From Allolobophora icterica (lineage: Eukaryota; Annelida; Clitellata; Crassiclitellata; Lumbricidae): a stretch of DNA of 64,000 nt. Each line of letters starts with the position of its first letter. Position 1 is the stretch's first letter. A model generated the notes under the pieces. It ran no database searches, had not been told where the DNA came from, and worked only from the letters and a program-made list of their open reading frames with translations. The stretch spans positions 65,281,730-65,345,729 of the forward strand of contig OY744605.1 of assembly GCA_963556255.1 (NCBI GenBank), in the 5' to 3' direction. Positions 1 through 11,825 of the stretch are shown one piece after another. A program made the position numbers and the translations under genes.

Positions 1-650
1 ACTTTATTTCACACTTTTTACTGTTCACTCTTTTTAATTTACCTTCTGAATGGGCCTTTTGATTTTGCCCTTGTTAATTTCCCTTTTAACAGGATACCCA
101 TACACTCATGAAAGTAATTACATATTACTAATTTATTTGTGTATAATTTATTTGTATATTTCTTCATCTGATCTATGTAGGTACGTACTAACAGACACAT
201 ATATGTATGTTAATAGCAACGCATGCATCTATGTACTATAAATACATCCATGCATTTCATGTAAGTTGTAAATTTTTGAACTATGGTCCGCCACGCACGT
301 TGCCTGAGGCAAAGTCCGTTAACTCCATTCGACAGCTCGTATTTATTTTGATTCCCAAAGAGAAGTCTACGTTGAAGTACAATAGCGAGCAACATATACG
401 CCACGTCCCTCAGCAGTCATTATTAACTGGTAACAGATGCAGATAACTTTTCCCATCGACATCGTGCACAAAAGGGGCCACAGTTCACCGGAAACGACGA
501 TTTCTTCACCTGATCTACTGACACACGCGCCTCCGTTGATCTCTTCATGGAGTTGGAATATAAATGTTCTTAAACGCACGAATGAACTTCTAGAGCGTTG
601 TTATAATGTATATATAAAGCAATCTACATCTGTGGATATGTATACATGTA
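1..650. other. No gene recognised (left edge)
   Basis: AT-rich sequence with only short open frames that lack codon structure or recognisable motifs. It should lie in the HDAC intron downstream of the 1439-1635 exon; I saw no convincing next exon. Confidence 0.5.
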
Positions 651-651
651 C

Positions 652-684
652 ATATATATATATATATATAATATATATATACAG
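652..684. repeat. (TA)n microsatellite
   Basis: Short alternating TA tract with one register slip. Confidence 0.9.
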
Positions 685-697
685 TTGTATCATGTGT

Positions 698-832
698 ACA
701 TATAACTCCGCCACTGCACATCCGTGCACTAGTGTCAGGCAGTGCCAGTCCCAAGCCTGGATGAACGGAGAGGGCGACACTCATGATCTTTGTTATCACA
801 GTGTCGTTAAACTGAGACTACTACTATGTCCA
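698..832 (+). repeat. SINE family B, 3' portion
   Basis: The segment begins near AACTCCGCCACTG, continues through CCAGTCCCAAGCCTGGATGA and GAGGGCGACACT, and ends in TCTTTGTTATCACA followed by GTGTCGTTAAACTG. The same order of blocks occurs at 44692-44806 (+) and, reversed, at 20664-20871, where a tRNA-like head precedes it. This copy is therefore a 5'-truncated SINE. Confidence 0.65.
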
Positions 833-1438
833 TATCTACTTCTTTGAGCTTGAGTTGTATTACATATAATCTAAAAATAGGTCGCACCGCCGTATTTAAG
901 GCGTGCGCTCGTGAAGTTCGGCGAGCGACACGTACGCTCGTGATTTCTTAAGCTACGAAGTGTGGGAGACGACATTCTCTACGGGACCGTCAATTGCAAG
1001 CTGTGTTGGGGAGGGAGGACAGACGAGGTCATTGACTGCGCGACGACAAACAGGCCACCCTGGATGACAGGAATTCCGAAGTAGTTGCGAATCCCTTCGT
1101 CACACGTTGCATGGAAATATCTAAACATCTATAAATTCCTTTTCTTATTATTTATATATACTTCTTCTGCCATGCGATGTTCCTAGCCAGTGTATTATAT
1201 TGGCGAATTTGTACAGCACCAGTTACCCATACCACGCAGGAGGAAGAACCAGCCCTTACCGTCTGTATTTATTCATCACCCAGTTCATTAGAGGGCGCTA
1301 GTGGAATAACAAAAAACAACCACAACAAAAACGATAATAATGACAGTCATTATCATCATCATCATCCTCAGCCGGGTGATTGACAGAGCACGTTAACGTC
1401 CTGTATGGAAGCCAGTGCACGTGCACAAAATGACGAAC
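833..1438. other. Intron sequence, no exon recognised
   Basis: This is the start of the HDAC intron that follows the 1439-1635 exon on the minus strand. Positions 880-1100 are noticeably richer in CpG than the flanks but have no open frame I recognise in either direction. Confidence 0.4.
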
Positions 1439-1635
1439 CTTGATGTACTCCTCCATCTTCATCTGCTGTTCGTGTTCCAGCAGTCTCCGCTGTTCCTCGA
1501 ACTGCCGACTCAGCATTTCCTTCTGGATGTGGTAGTGCTTCTCGAGAGTGTACAGCTGAGCCTGAAGCGATGGGTCTCGCGTTACCAGTGGCAACCGCGA
1601 GGAGGCCAGCACTGAACCAGCAATGCTAGCCAATC
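1439..1635 (-). CDS. Class IIa histone deacetylase, glutamine-rich coiled-coil exon
   Basis: A 197-bp exon on the minus strand. The acceptor TTTTTGCGCAG precedes position 1635 and the donor AAG|GTTCGT follows 1439. It holds 65 codons after a two-base split codon (phase 1 in, phase 0 out). The peptide contains DPSLQAQLYTLEKHYHIQKE, then a QFEEQRR/LEHEQQ stretch and EEYIK at the exon end. Established family knowledge: HDAC4/5/9 have a DP-L-QL, IQ, F-Q, E-IK coiled-coil (HDAC4 glutamine-rich domain) near the N-terminus, which mediates oligomerisation next to the MEF2-binding segment. The phase-1 entry joins in frame with the 3831-3908 exon (G|GA). The catalytic domain is not in the window. Another coiled-coil protein is possible, but spacing and exon end fit class IIa HDACs best. 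Confidence 0.7.
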
Positions 1636-2564
1636 CTGCGCAAAAAATGACAATAGTCAGAGACGCCTATGCAAATTTCCCAGTACATAACTCCATCCAA
1701 AAAATAAATTTTATATGCATAAAATTTGGCAACTGTTAATACTGCAGCAGTTGGAATGAACAAAACTATTTGTAAAGTGAACAACAGAACTGGGGAGGAA
1801 GAGTAAGCTTCATTAAGCTGATCTAGGTCAGGGACATCCCACTTCCCTCACCTGCTAAGGCACGACTAGGGTTGGGTAGTCCGAATCGGCAGCAATTTCT
1901 CCACAAGCCATTAAAAGACAGTAAATGTTAAGATACAGTATAAATTCACAAGCTCAGAAAAGTCACAAGCTCAGAAAAGTCACCAAATAAATATCCGAAT
2001 AAATCCATATACAGCACACGTATATGTATACAGTTACACACATACATACAAATGCGTTCATTTATACTATACACATATGTACACATATACGCATAGACAC
2101 GTAATACATGTATTGGACACACATATGCATACATTAGTGTTTCCATCTACTACACAGTATACAGTCAATGGTAGAGTGGAATGAGAAATTATGGTATAAT
2201 TTAATAATTTAGACTCCTGACACTTCCTGACAAGGCCTCACATATCTGAACTACCACACTATAGATGACAGTTCCGGTGTAGCAAACCAATTTGTAGCTT
2301 TATTTGCGCCTCTTCAACAGCGGATCTGTTGTCGCCATGAGACGTACAGGTAAGAGGAACACGTGCGTGCAGCACCAGTAAGACCAAGGTACAGCGACTG
2401 AGACAGACGAGGAAGCCATGGCAACGCATTTCAAGTATGCAGGTTTACTAATCGGGTATGTGACACTCTAGTGGTTAATTAATCGTCTATATACCTGACA
2501 GAATAGAAAACTCTTTCAAAATTTATGTTTCAAAACCACTCCCTGCCGAACCCTGCAGTACAAC
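1636..2564. other. HDAC intron, no gene
   Basis: Intron between the two left-hand HDAC exons. It holds short AC/TA-rich runs near 2000-2130 and no further recognisable exon. Confidence 0.5.
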
Positions 2565-2635
2565 TAGTACACTCACTGTACTATCCGTGGGCAGATCAGA
2601 CGGTGAGTCAGGAGACTGTCTCCCCATACCCCCCC
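2565..2635 (+). repeat. SINE family A fragment
   Basis: GTACACTCACTGTACTATCC, GTGGGCAGATCAGAC and CTCCCCATACC match in order the middle of the SINE at 19231-19515 (GTACACTGACCGTACAATG, GTGGGAAGATGAGAC, CTCCTATGCC). No head or tail is preserved. Confidence 0.5.
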
Positions 2636-2779
2636 CCCCAATAGACTAACATAACCCAAAATGAACATATTTTATGATGCACTCATCGACGAAAAGTGAG
2701 CAAGTTTTCCTTTTAAACTTCATTTTCAAACAAATCACTTGAGCCTGACTCTCGCACGATACCAGTTTTATTACTATTG

Positions 2780-2895
2780 GTGTGCCATGGTACTGTAGTA
2801 GTATAGTTAATAGTAGTAGTACCTGTAATAGTACATTTATTTGGATTAGCATCATTAGTAATAGTAGAAGTACATGTATTACTATTACTAGTATT
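2780..2895. repeat. Degenerate (TAG)/(TAC) trinucleotide tract
   Basis: Repeated TAGTAGTA, ATAGTA and ATTACTA blocks. The 80- and 110-residue open frames over it are repeat artefacts. Confidence 0.7.
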
Positions 2896-3369
2896 ATATT
2901 TGTATCCAAGGTGGAAATGATCGTCAGGTAAGGAAGTAGGGGTAGACATAGCCAAGCCCTAACCTCACAACCCCACACGTAATTTGGAATCAGAATTTAA
3001 GCTTCATTGATCACTCAATATTGTAGAGGTAACAGAAAGGCACTATAATTATCCAGATACAATTGATATAATTATCATCACTACCACCATCATCCTTATC
3101 ATCATAATCTTAATTATCATCATTATTATAATTATCATTACTATTATCAAATGGAAACATATCTTTTAATCGATTATGGTGCTAGTAATTTTCATCATTT
3201 AACGCTATCTTATGGCTGACCGTGCTGTTAACATTGACCTTACAGCCATGTAAGAATAAGCACTGTTATGAAAGCCAAAGCCTGAGCAAAGTTCATTAAT
3301 AGATGGAATGGAAGCATTTTGAAGGTGAATAAAATAGAGCCAATGACTGTACCGGATGTATTCTGAACT

Positions 3370-3371
3370 TT

Positions 3372-3424
<53 letters not shown>

Positions 3425-3545
3425 TTTCATCAGCATCATCATTAATATTATCATCATCGTTATCACCACCATCATCATTGTCATCAGCATCATCATTAAT
3501 ATTATCATCATCATTATCACCATCATCATCATCACCACACACCAC
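3370..3545. repeat. (ATC)n microsatellite
   Basis: About 17 perfect ATC units followed by interrupted CATCATCATTAATATT units repeated about twice. It creates spurious poly-Asp and poly-Met frames. Confidence 0.9.
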
Positions 3546-3830
3546 CACCATGATCACCAACATCATGATCATGAAGTCTAGATAGCTACTTTACAAATTC
3601 ACCTCAGCAGCGCATCAATATATCTGACAGCAAGCCTCACATCTCAAACTCATTTTTTTGAGTCATCTAGGTCAAAATAACTTAATCCCATTCTGGCCTT
3701 GTGCATTAAAAGTCAGCAGTGATTTCTTTTTAAATGATGGCTAATCCCAGCAGGAACAGGAACACTGCTTCCAGGAACTGCCTGGATAGAAAACTGGTGC
3801 GGAAACAAAACCTGGAAGCAAACGACGTAC

Positions 3831-3908
3831 CCGGATGAGGAACAGAGGATGTCTCGAGCTGCAAATCGATGTCGGAGATGATCTCGTTGCTAGGAGAAGC
3901 CAGTGGAT
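3831..3908 (-). CDS. Class IIa histone deacetylase, second coding exon
   Basis: A 78-bp exon. On the minus strand the acceptor GTGTGCTTTTAG precedes 3908 and the strong donor CATCCGG|GTACGT follows 3831. Phase is 1 in and 1 out: two leading bases, 25 codons, one trailing base. The peptide starts PLASPSNEIISDIDLQLE and ends SVPHP. It joins upstream to the 32900-33068 exon (G|AT giving Asp) and downstream to the 1439-1635 exon (G|GA giving Gly) without a stop. The ISDIDLQLE segment sits where vertebrate HDAC4/5/9 have their short PLDLR-type region before the coiled-coil; that equivalence is inference. Confidence 0.65.
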
Positions 3909-4000
3909 CTAAAAGCACACAATCCAATTATTACTAATAAGGTCGTTTGAACGGCCGGAACAACGCACGTCTTTTGTTGTCCACTTCAATCTTGACTCAA

Positions 4001-4914
4001 ACAACAGGCGTTTGTATGCGCATGTGATAACGTGTATGTATGTGTGTATGTATGCCAAGAATATGTATTCAAGTATATGCATGCACGTAAGTCTGTGTGC
4101 ATATCCACGAGTATGTATGTAGTGTGTATGTATGTATGCATGTACATATGTATGTCTGACCATCTGTCTGTCTGTATGTATTACTATATATGCACTGTGT
4201 ATACACTATACATAGACATGCATTGTGTATGTGTACGCATCACTGTAACTGAGCACAAATACCGCACTTTAAAAAAAAACTCTTTTAATTAATACTGCAC
4301 CTAATGGCTTTCCAAAGTTGTTCATTTTACAGCACGGAGTCCTCAAGACAAGAGAGAAATTGATTTAAGTGTCAGAGTAAGAAAATGATGGACAGACAGT
4401 GACCGAGAAGCAGGAGGTACAAATGGAGTACGAGGAGAAAGCTGAGAAGGAAGAAGAAACAACAGGCGTTTGTATGCGCATGTGATAACGTGTATGTATG
4501 TGTGCATGTATGCCAAGAATATGTATTCAAGTATATGCATGCACGTAAGTCTGTGTGCATATCCACGAGTATGTATGTAGTGTGTATGTATGTATGCATG
4601 TACATATGTATGTCTGACCATCTGTCTGTCTGTATGTATTACTATATATGCACTGTGTATACACTATACATAGACATGCATTGTGTATGTGTACGCATCA
4701 CTGTAACTGAGCACAAATACCGCACTTTAAAAAAAAACTCTTTTAATTAATACTGCACCTAATGGCTTTCCAAAGTTGTTCATTTTACAGCACGGAGTCC
4801 TCAAGACAAGAGAGAAATTGATTTAAGTGTCAGAGTAAGAAAATGATGGACAGACAGTGACCGAGAAGCAGGAGGTACAAATGGAGTACGAGGAGAAAGC
4901 TGAGAAGGAAGAAG
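4001..4914. repeat. Near-identical tandem duplication, 2 x 458 bp
   Basis: Positions 4001-4458 and 4459-4914 carry the same sequence starting ACAACAGGCGTTTGTATGCG. I noticed one substitution (GTGTGTATG versus GTGTGCATG). Each copy runs from TG/TATG-rich sequence into purine-rich sequence ending GAGAAGGAAGAAGA. There is no coding content. Confidence 0.9.
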
Positions 4915-5460
4915 AGGAAGCAGGAGAAAGAGAATAGAGGCCAGTATAGACCAAAAGCGGGAAAAGTATGGGAGTGGGATCAGTAATCTAGAAGATGGAT
5001 ACAAACAAGCATAAAGAAGAGTGAGAAAAAGAAGACTTGGAGTGGAGGAATAGAAAAGGAAAGGAGGAGGGGATAAGGAGGAGAAGTGGGAGGGGAGAGG
5101 CAAAATACAAAAGTGGATGATGAACAGGATGAGTATGAGGAGTGGGTTGGAAGGACTAGCATATGGATGAGGAAAACATGGAAGAATAGGTGGAAAAACA
5201 CAAAGGCACCGTGTGTGCCTGGAAGATAATTTAAGAGATAATGTGGAAAGCTGGGTGTAATCAGTAACCTAAAGATGGATTCTGTGGAAGAGGATGAGAA
5301 AGAAGACGAGGACGGAAATAGAAGCAGAAGAAAGATTAAGAGAAGAAATAATAGGACGGGAAGAAGCCTTGGAGGAATGAAGAAAAGGAGGACAAGACAA
5401 GGAGGATGAGAAAGTAGAAGAGTGGAGTAAGAAGAGGAAAAAGAGACGGGTCAGGATGAG
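4360..5460. repeat. Purine-rich strand tract
   Basis: The plus strand is dominated by A and G (GAGGAGAAAG, GGAAGAAGAGG and similar) over most of this span, overlapping the tandem duplication. Minus-strand frames are Ser/Pro/Phe/Leu-rich artefacts. Nothing gene-like. Confidence 0.7.
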
Positions 5461-6170
5461 ACAGAAAGGCCGTTGTGTGTAGGTAGGAAGCCAGCATAAT
5501 AGACGCGTTTTTAGAGGATGGTGTCCTCTGGGATTTCCAACCCACCAGGATAGAAAAAAACATTAGACAGGGTCTCCACTATTCGTTCCTTCGGAGTTAC
5601 TGGATAACGGTAGTTGCACTCCGGTTATGCAACGCACCTCGGCCCATTGTACCTCGCGGCCTAGGCAGCTGCCTCTGCTGCTGCAGCCCATGCAGTTGCT
5701 TAAGCAATTATCAGCCGAGGTAGTAGCAGTTATCAGCCCAAGCGGCCACACCGCAGTAGCAGCAGCAGCTTGGCACCAGCCTCCCCCCGCCCTTTCAAGG
5801 CTACTACGCCTGTTTCTCTTTCTCTTAATATACCGGTAATAGTGTTTTCACGAGCATGCAAACTAACCGACTGCCGCAAGGAATCAACTCGGGGTGTACT
5901 CCACGTCTGCTCCGAGTGGGCACCGAGCTAAACATTCACACGCTTCCTGTTCCTCGGTCTCTAGTAACTACTCGCGGTATGCTCCGCGTGTATGCAAAGT
6001 GACACGGCGCACACACTGAGCCTTAATAGAACTTGCATTTAGAATAAGAGTTCTGACCGACCCTAAGTTACATCATAGCCACAACATCTTCCTGTGAAAG
6101 CAAATCACGACAAGATGCCAGCACATTAAAACTGCTGCCATAAAGACCCACATGGTAAAGACAGCCTTAT
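5460..6170. other. Intronic, GC-richer patch without recognised gene
   Basis: Positions 5580-5800 are GC-richer and contain a CTGCTGCAGC run and CAGCAGCAGC. The 70-residue plus-strand frame is Leu/Pro/Ala-rich with no recognised domain. 5880-6000 holds GGGTGTACTCC/CTCCGAGTGGG, not placed in any family. Confidence 0.35.
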
Positions 6171-6171
6171 G

Positions 6172-6271
<100 letters not shown>

Positions 6272-6505
6272 TTTAATATCACTTCGAACTGACAAACCGC
6301 AGACGATTATATGTGACCATCTCACATATACATGCCATGTCATTTGACTCTGCATACCTAGGCCTACCTAAGTTATATCTGTTTATATCTGTTAGACTGC
6401 CACGTCTTCCGCTCTTAAAAGGTTGCATAGGTGCTGCATAAATACTCAGATAAATACGCACATGCATACAGACATGCATGCAAACAAAACACATACACAC
6501 ACATA

Positions 6506-6600
6506 TACATACATACATACATACATACATACATACATACATACATACATACATACGTGCATACATACGTGCATACATACGTGCATACATACATACACAC
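6506..6600. repeat. (CATA)n microsatellite
   Basis: About 20 ATAC units with three CATACGTG interruptions at the right end. Confidence 0.95.
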
Positions 6601-7049
6601 ATGTGAGCACTTTTACACACTGCATTTTGAAACACCTCAAGTCATTCCAGATGTCATCAGAATTTCCCATAAAATTTCTTTCCAGAGGGTTTATGCTTTC
6701 ATTGGGTATTCATCAACATTAACAATGAGGATAACATCAATGACAAGACCAATATTAAAAATAATGGCGTGGTACCCATTCAAACGGGGAGCTGTGGTGA
6801 AGGAACTCATACGATAAATTCCTTTAAAATGAGTAGGGTCGATACCATAATATGGTTGCTAAAGTAAAACATGAAATTCACATTTAGATCTAGTAATATT
6901 TAATAATTAATTAATGTATGCCTGTATGAGACTCAAAATTAAATTCTTCCATCATCCTCTTGTGTGTGCATTGTGTTTACGTGTGCATAGATCCATGTAC
7001 AGCGCTTAGTGAGGTACTTAAAATGTGCTACATAAAGTGTCCTGATACG

Positions 7050-7152
7050 TACATACGTGTGTGTTGTGTGCGTTTATGCGTGCGTTTGCGTGTGTTTGCG
7101 TGTGTGTGTGTGTGTGTGTGTGTGTGCGTTTGCGTGTGTGTGTGCGTTTGAA
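7050..7152. repeat. (GT)n tract with GCGTTT interruptions
   Basis: GTGTGT runs broken by GCGTTTGCG. Frames rich in Cys and Val across it are artefacts. Confidence 0.9.
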
Positions 7153-8290
7153 TGTGGCTGTGTTACCGCGGCAACAGATGCGCCATGTTTGAGGCCCATT
7201 TTGTGTAAATTATCGAAAACATTTCCGAGTTCTATGAATGTACAGAATACATCTGATATAAACAGCCCAGATACAGGCCGACCGGTGGGTTAACAGGCAG
7301 GCTGGGTCGCTGCTAGTAGCCACAGCGTAAGCCCGGGGACAGCCGTCAGTCCGGCCAACGGTCTCCGCTAGCTCGGCTAGGCCTTTGGCAACATCTCCAA
7401 TCAACGGCTGCCATGCTCTTGGCTGTTCTGATTTCAGAAGCGGGTTCTTCTGTTTTCAGAAGAGCCGTCTTCTAAATTGTTAAAGACTTTGTCTTCCAAT
7501 TTCACAGATATGTTTATGATTTAGGAAATTTTCTCATCTCAACTGAGATGTTTTCTGATTTAAGAAGTGCCGTGCCAAAAGCTGAAACCGTAGCGCAAGG
7601 CATTGGTACTGCACCCAAATGTACACAAACTTCCAACCAAGCCCTATTAAGAAAATGTTCTTCTACCTTTTCAAAAGAATGATTTCCTTCATCCTCCTAG
7701 TTCTTCCACTTCCTCCAAAAGCGGAAGTGTACTGAAAAACTTCAGAAAGAATCCAACAGCTTCCAAATCAGAATCCCTCTACGTTATAGTAATCAGATAG
7801 AAGTTATAAATTACAATATAACAGATTAAAACACTGCCTTGTTGCACACAGCTGCATCAGTGATGGGTCTACAAAAGGTGCTATATAAATTTCCAGATAG
7901 CAATACATGTTGCTTTGTGATTTTAATCACTGCTAAAAGTGCAAGTCTATGCGCAGTTTCATCTGATAGTGTTCCATGACCTTGTATTTGTATGTATACA
8001 GGCGATTAATCATATCAATGATGACTATAATGGTAATGATGATATTAATATTAATAATAATAACTATTAAAATAACAATAAACATTAAATTCTCTTAGGA
8101 TTGATTTTAAATAGCCCTTAGGGAGGATAATACAAAAAATTAAAAATAATTAAATCAGCTCCAATCCCATCTACCGGTAATTACTTCTGTACCACATTCT
8201 ATTCTACGGCTATTGTAAGGCGACCTATTTTGTCATTCTAATTATGTTTTTCAAGAGTACAGAAAATAAGAAACTATAACATTTATAAGA
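7153..8290. other. HDAC intron, no gene recognised
   Basis: Positions 7260-7420 are GC-rich (CCGACCGGTGGG, GCCCGGGGACAGCC) but have no supported exon. 7430-7570 contains repeated TTCAGAAG-like words. The rest is AT-rich, with GATGATGAT-like sequence near 8010-8050. Confidence 0.4.
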
Positions 8291-8293
8291 CAA

Positions 8294-8525
8294 TCATTTA
8301 GATTCAAAGAAAAAGAAACAAAGGCAGACCAAGATTACACTGATAGATAATATAAATGAGGACATAACATCACTTGGACTAACACTAAGAGGAGCAATGG
8401 ACTTGACAAATGACCAAGGACACTGGAGATCATTTGTTTGTACCCATCGTCGCCAAGTGGCTGGCATCAGGAACTGATGATGATGATGATGATGACGACG
8501 ACTACGACGATGGTGATGATGAATT
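8294..8525 (+). mobile_element. RTE-type LINE, C-terminal fragment with (GAT)n tail
   Basis: The plus-strand frame reads IDNINEDITSLGLTLRGAMD, then HWRSF and THRRQVAG, and stops just before a TGATGATGATG tail. This matches the C-terminus of RTE-like non-LTR retrotransposon ORF2 proteins (established: W-DNI-ED-GLTL-A-D-R-WR-F-HRRQ). Only about 65 codons remain: a 5'-truncated dead copy. Confidence 0.7.
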
Positions 8526-8984
8526 ATGTTTCTGAACACCAAAAGCTGAGCTTGCTCGAATCTTTCCTTTTGTCTCTGTTTATATCCTCCCTATTATATA
8601 GACTACTAACTAACAACTCAGGTGCATCAATTCAATGTGTATTGGAATAATAATAGTAGGCCCCTATACAGAAAGATATTTTACATGAATGAACATGAAT
8701 ATGTTAAACAACTTCAGCATTATACCTGCTGCATGGATCTCGTTTAAATACTTCATTTGCATACATTAAAGATTTTTTTGGTCGATTATTGTAGTTATAA
8801 CATCAGTGTTGTAACTGGCTGTTGTAAAGGGGCTGTTGAACAATGTTGAACTTGCTTCGTCGTATCAAGGCAATATGTCACGTCATTGTAATCTGACATT
8901 TGTAAAATGCCACTTCAAGAAAAAACTCATCAGTGGCACTCATGAACCCAACCAGTGAAATCATTGTCATATATATAACACAGA

Positions 8985-9718
8985 CTTCAGGGGCCTGCGA
9001 ACCTCTCCCTACTATTATTATTCCAATACACTGAGGAGCTCGAGCTGGAGCTCTCGAGGAAGGCAATCGCCAAGGCAAAGCTACTGGACTGAGTTGTATA
9101 CTGTGGTAGTATACAAATGATATGGGCAGCCAACCAAATGGTGCCTCGACCCCCCCCCCCGAGACTGAGGAGCCCGAAATGCAGAAGCACCTAAGGTATG
9201 ATGGAGCAGAGACAACAAGTCAATTAGTATAAGGGTCAGGATGTTAAACTGAATAAGCCGCTGGATGGGGAGCCAGTGCAAAGTATCCCCCACCCCCATA
9301 AAGGAAGCTATTTTGGCCAAACCTGGGACACCCCCAATAAGACGCACAGCAGCATTAAGCACAGACTGTAGGTTTGAAATATTAGCTAGTGAAAGTCCAG
9401 CAAAGATAGTGTTACCAAAGTCCATAACTCTGGTGCAGATAAGGACATGAAAGAAGAGGGAGCGGCCGATGGTACGGCGCTGACGGAGGTAGTAAAAGCA
9501 TCAGCGGCAGGCACTGTTAACATGACAAGTCAAGGAGATATCCCAGTCTGTGACAACTCCAAGATTACAACTGTGGAAGAGAAATTGTGTCCAGAACCCC
9601 TGGTATAGAGATAAGATGTTGACCTTAGCAAGTTGGGCACAGCCACCAAGCCAAATAAGTAAGGCCTGCTTTTACCAGACATGTCACAGACCAAAGGTTC
9701 CTCTGGTTTGCTCACGCC
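8985..9718 (-). mobile_element. CR1/L2-like LINE fragment, RT C-terminal half
   Basis: On the minus strand a broken frame carries CHVNSACRCFYYLRQRRTIG, then MDFGNTIFAGLSLANISNLQ, SVLNAAVRLIGGVP and LHWLPIQRLIQFNIL. This is the conserved region after the RT palm in CR1/L2/Jockey-type ORF2 (LR--R-I, LDYGN-L-AGLP, LQ-VLNAAARLI, LHWLP). The 3' end near 9005-9033 reads TGTATTGGAATAATAATAG. The same words occur on the plus strand at 8636, so a second copy of that tail lies nearby in inverted orientation. Confidence 0.75.
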
Positions 9719-9724
9719 TCTGTA

Positions 9725-10235
9725 TTGCAGGTATCTAAGATCTTAGTCAACAGGCTTCAACGCATACAAAATTCTCTGGCTCGACTGGTGCTGCATGCAT
9801 CTTCTCATTCAAGATCCTTTACTCTGCCTGGTCAGCTGCACTGGCTTCAAGTGGAATTCAGAATAAGATTTAAACTGGCCTGTATGACCTATAAAACCCT
9901 CACAATAAGCACTCCTACCTATCTTCAACCACAACTATCTTCTGAGATTTTCCGATATGGGTCTTCTCGTTAAGCCATGATGCAGCACTGTAATGGGCTC
10001 TTCAGCATACCATGCTGCTACCCCTAAGGAATGGAACCCACTACCAATGTTTCTACAATGCTCAAACTCTCTTCCTTTAAGAAATGCCTCCAAACTCACT
10101 AATTCTCATTGGCTGTCAAAAATCTGAATATCTAACTGCTCTTCACCTGGTGACTGACTAAAAACACCCCAAATCTGCATTCGTTTGTGACCTTGTGAGT
10201 GTTACAGATTTTTGTAATAATAATAAACAATAATA
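9725..10235 (+). mobile_element. Second CR1/L2-like LINE, 3' end
   Basis: The plus-strand frame shows LQRIQNSLARLV, SFTLPGQLHWLQVEFRIRFK, LACMTYKTL and, after frame damage, AYHAATPKEWNPLP: the same domain as the neighbouring minus-strand copy but a different sequence. The 3' end is TGTGACCTTGTGAGTG followed by a (TAA)n-type tail. The closing sequence CTAATTCTCA(T/C)TGGCT recurs at 12746, a further truncated copy. Confidence 0.75.
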
Positions 10236-11480
10236 ACTTCTAGCACTCTGTCATGATTATGGTATTGATATATTACATGTTACATCATACACGTTACATC
10301 TGTGTTACATCATAGAAATGATCGTGTTTGATTTGCTAATTTCGCATAGATCTGTCTGCTGTTAATTTGTTTACGTATTTTCTACATCTGTAGTGATGTA
10401 GAAAATACATTATAAAATTATAAAATTTCAGTTGTACTGTGACTTTGACTAAAAAATGTGAAACTACAAGGAGCCCTTCTGGCAGTAATACTTTTGCAAT
10501 TCTACTCTAAGCAAAAGACTAATTATAGCACTATTATTATAAAGTATATATTTATACTGTGCAAGGCATTAGTCAAAGGTCACTTCAATTGAAACCATAA
10601 AATATTCTTGGCTTATAAAACCTGTTCAGAAGCATTTGATCGAGGACCGAGATAGGTCAGGCAGGAATTTATGCACAAATATATAAGGCGAGTTTTATGA
10701 GCATCAAACAGCATCTTGTCTCCCTATAGGACTATCTACCTTTTCGTGGAAACAGCGGCCAAGGCCCAAGGGCAGCAGGTTACTAAATATAGCATTTCAC
10801 CTGACAAAAAAACCGTGTTCTTTGATGGCGCTTTCAAGGTTTGCATTCCACATGAGTCGACAATGCAAACTAAGTGGACTGTCAATAAAATAACTTTAAA
10901 ATAGTTCAAATAGTTCAAATGGGCCCAACAGTCTGCGCCACCACTGGATCAGTGATTTATTTACCCATTTTATTTTTTTAGTTTATTTACTTATTTTATT
11001 TATTTATTTATTTATTTCATTTATTGCAGTTATTAAGGGCTTAAGTCCAGTGCATCTGAATGTGAGTTGAGAGACAAGTGTGTGCAAATACTGGTCTAGG
11101 TTCATCATACCGAATCTGCTTTTGAGGATACCAAGCCCAACCTTCTTGTAGCATTCATGTTATTTCAAGTTACATACCGTATATCTCTTCTTTACAGCCT
11201 ACTATAAGTTTAGAGGGTCAGAGTTGTCATAGTACATACTGTGAAACCACAGTACATGTCAGCTAGCCTACGTAGTGAAATATCCTGTGTTTTTAAGCCT
11301 CCTCTCATTACTTCTCAACTCTAGTATTTGGAAACATACTGACCAATCAGACACTCGAGTCACGAAAGGAACAGAAGGAATCCTCCTTAATAACGCAAAT
11401 CACACCACAGTGTCGTCTCCTGTCGACACTGTGTCACTTCAAGTTGCATACACCAGAATCCCACATCAATCACACTCGGT
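10236..11480. other. HDAC intron, no gene recognised
   Basis: AT-rich. It includes a (TTTA)n run at 10965-11025. The 62-residue frame at 10716-10904 has no recognised domain or splice context. Confidence 0.45.
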
Positions 11481-11486
11481 CGATAA

Positions 11487-11825
11487 TGATGACGACGACA
11501 ACGATGATGAAGATTTAAAAACTACAATTATATTTTATTATGCCAGTGCACACATGACCATTATGGTCATGTGTGCACTGGCATAATATTACAATTCTTA
11601 TAATTACAGTTCTTATAATTATTATTATTCGTATTACGAAAGAGAATCCATGGCACAGAGCAATAATTAACAATGTAATCATTATAATAAACGTCATCGT
11701 CATCGTCATCATTATTGTCATCAATATTGTCGTCATCGTTATCATTATTGTAGTCGTCGTCGTCGTCGTCGTCGTCATCATCGTCATCGTCATCGTCATC
11801 ATCATCATCATCATCATCACCATCT
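11487..11825. repeat. Degenerate (ATC)/(GAT) tracts
   Basis: GAT/GAC units at 11487-11515 and ATC/GTC units from about 11690 to 11825 flank a perfect hairpin. Asp-rich and Ile/Val-rich frames here are artefacts. Confidence 0.85.
11536..11588. repeat. Perfect inverted repeat, 26-bp arms, 1-base spacer
   Basis: The left arm 11536-11561 ends TGCACACATGACCAT; the right arm 11563-11588 begins ATGGTCATGTGTGCA. Pairing is complete over 26 bp around one T. There is no coding role. Confidence 0.95.

Noticed and set aside
3240..3572. Asp-rich 110-residue ORF
   Set aside because: Generated by (ATC)n; no biological motif.
5627..5839. Leu/Pro-rich 70-residue ORF in a GC-rich patch
   Set aside because: Low-complexity composition and no splice or domain evidence.
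11536..11588. microRNA precursor
   Set aside because: Perfect 26-bp pairing with a one-base loop is unlike miRNA hairpins and suggests a fold-back duplication.
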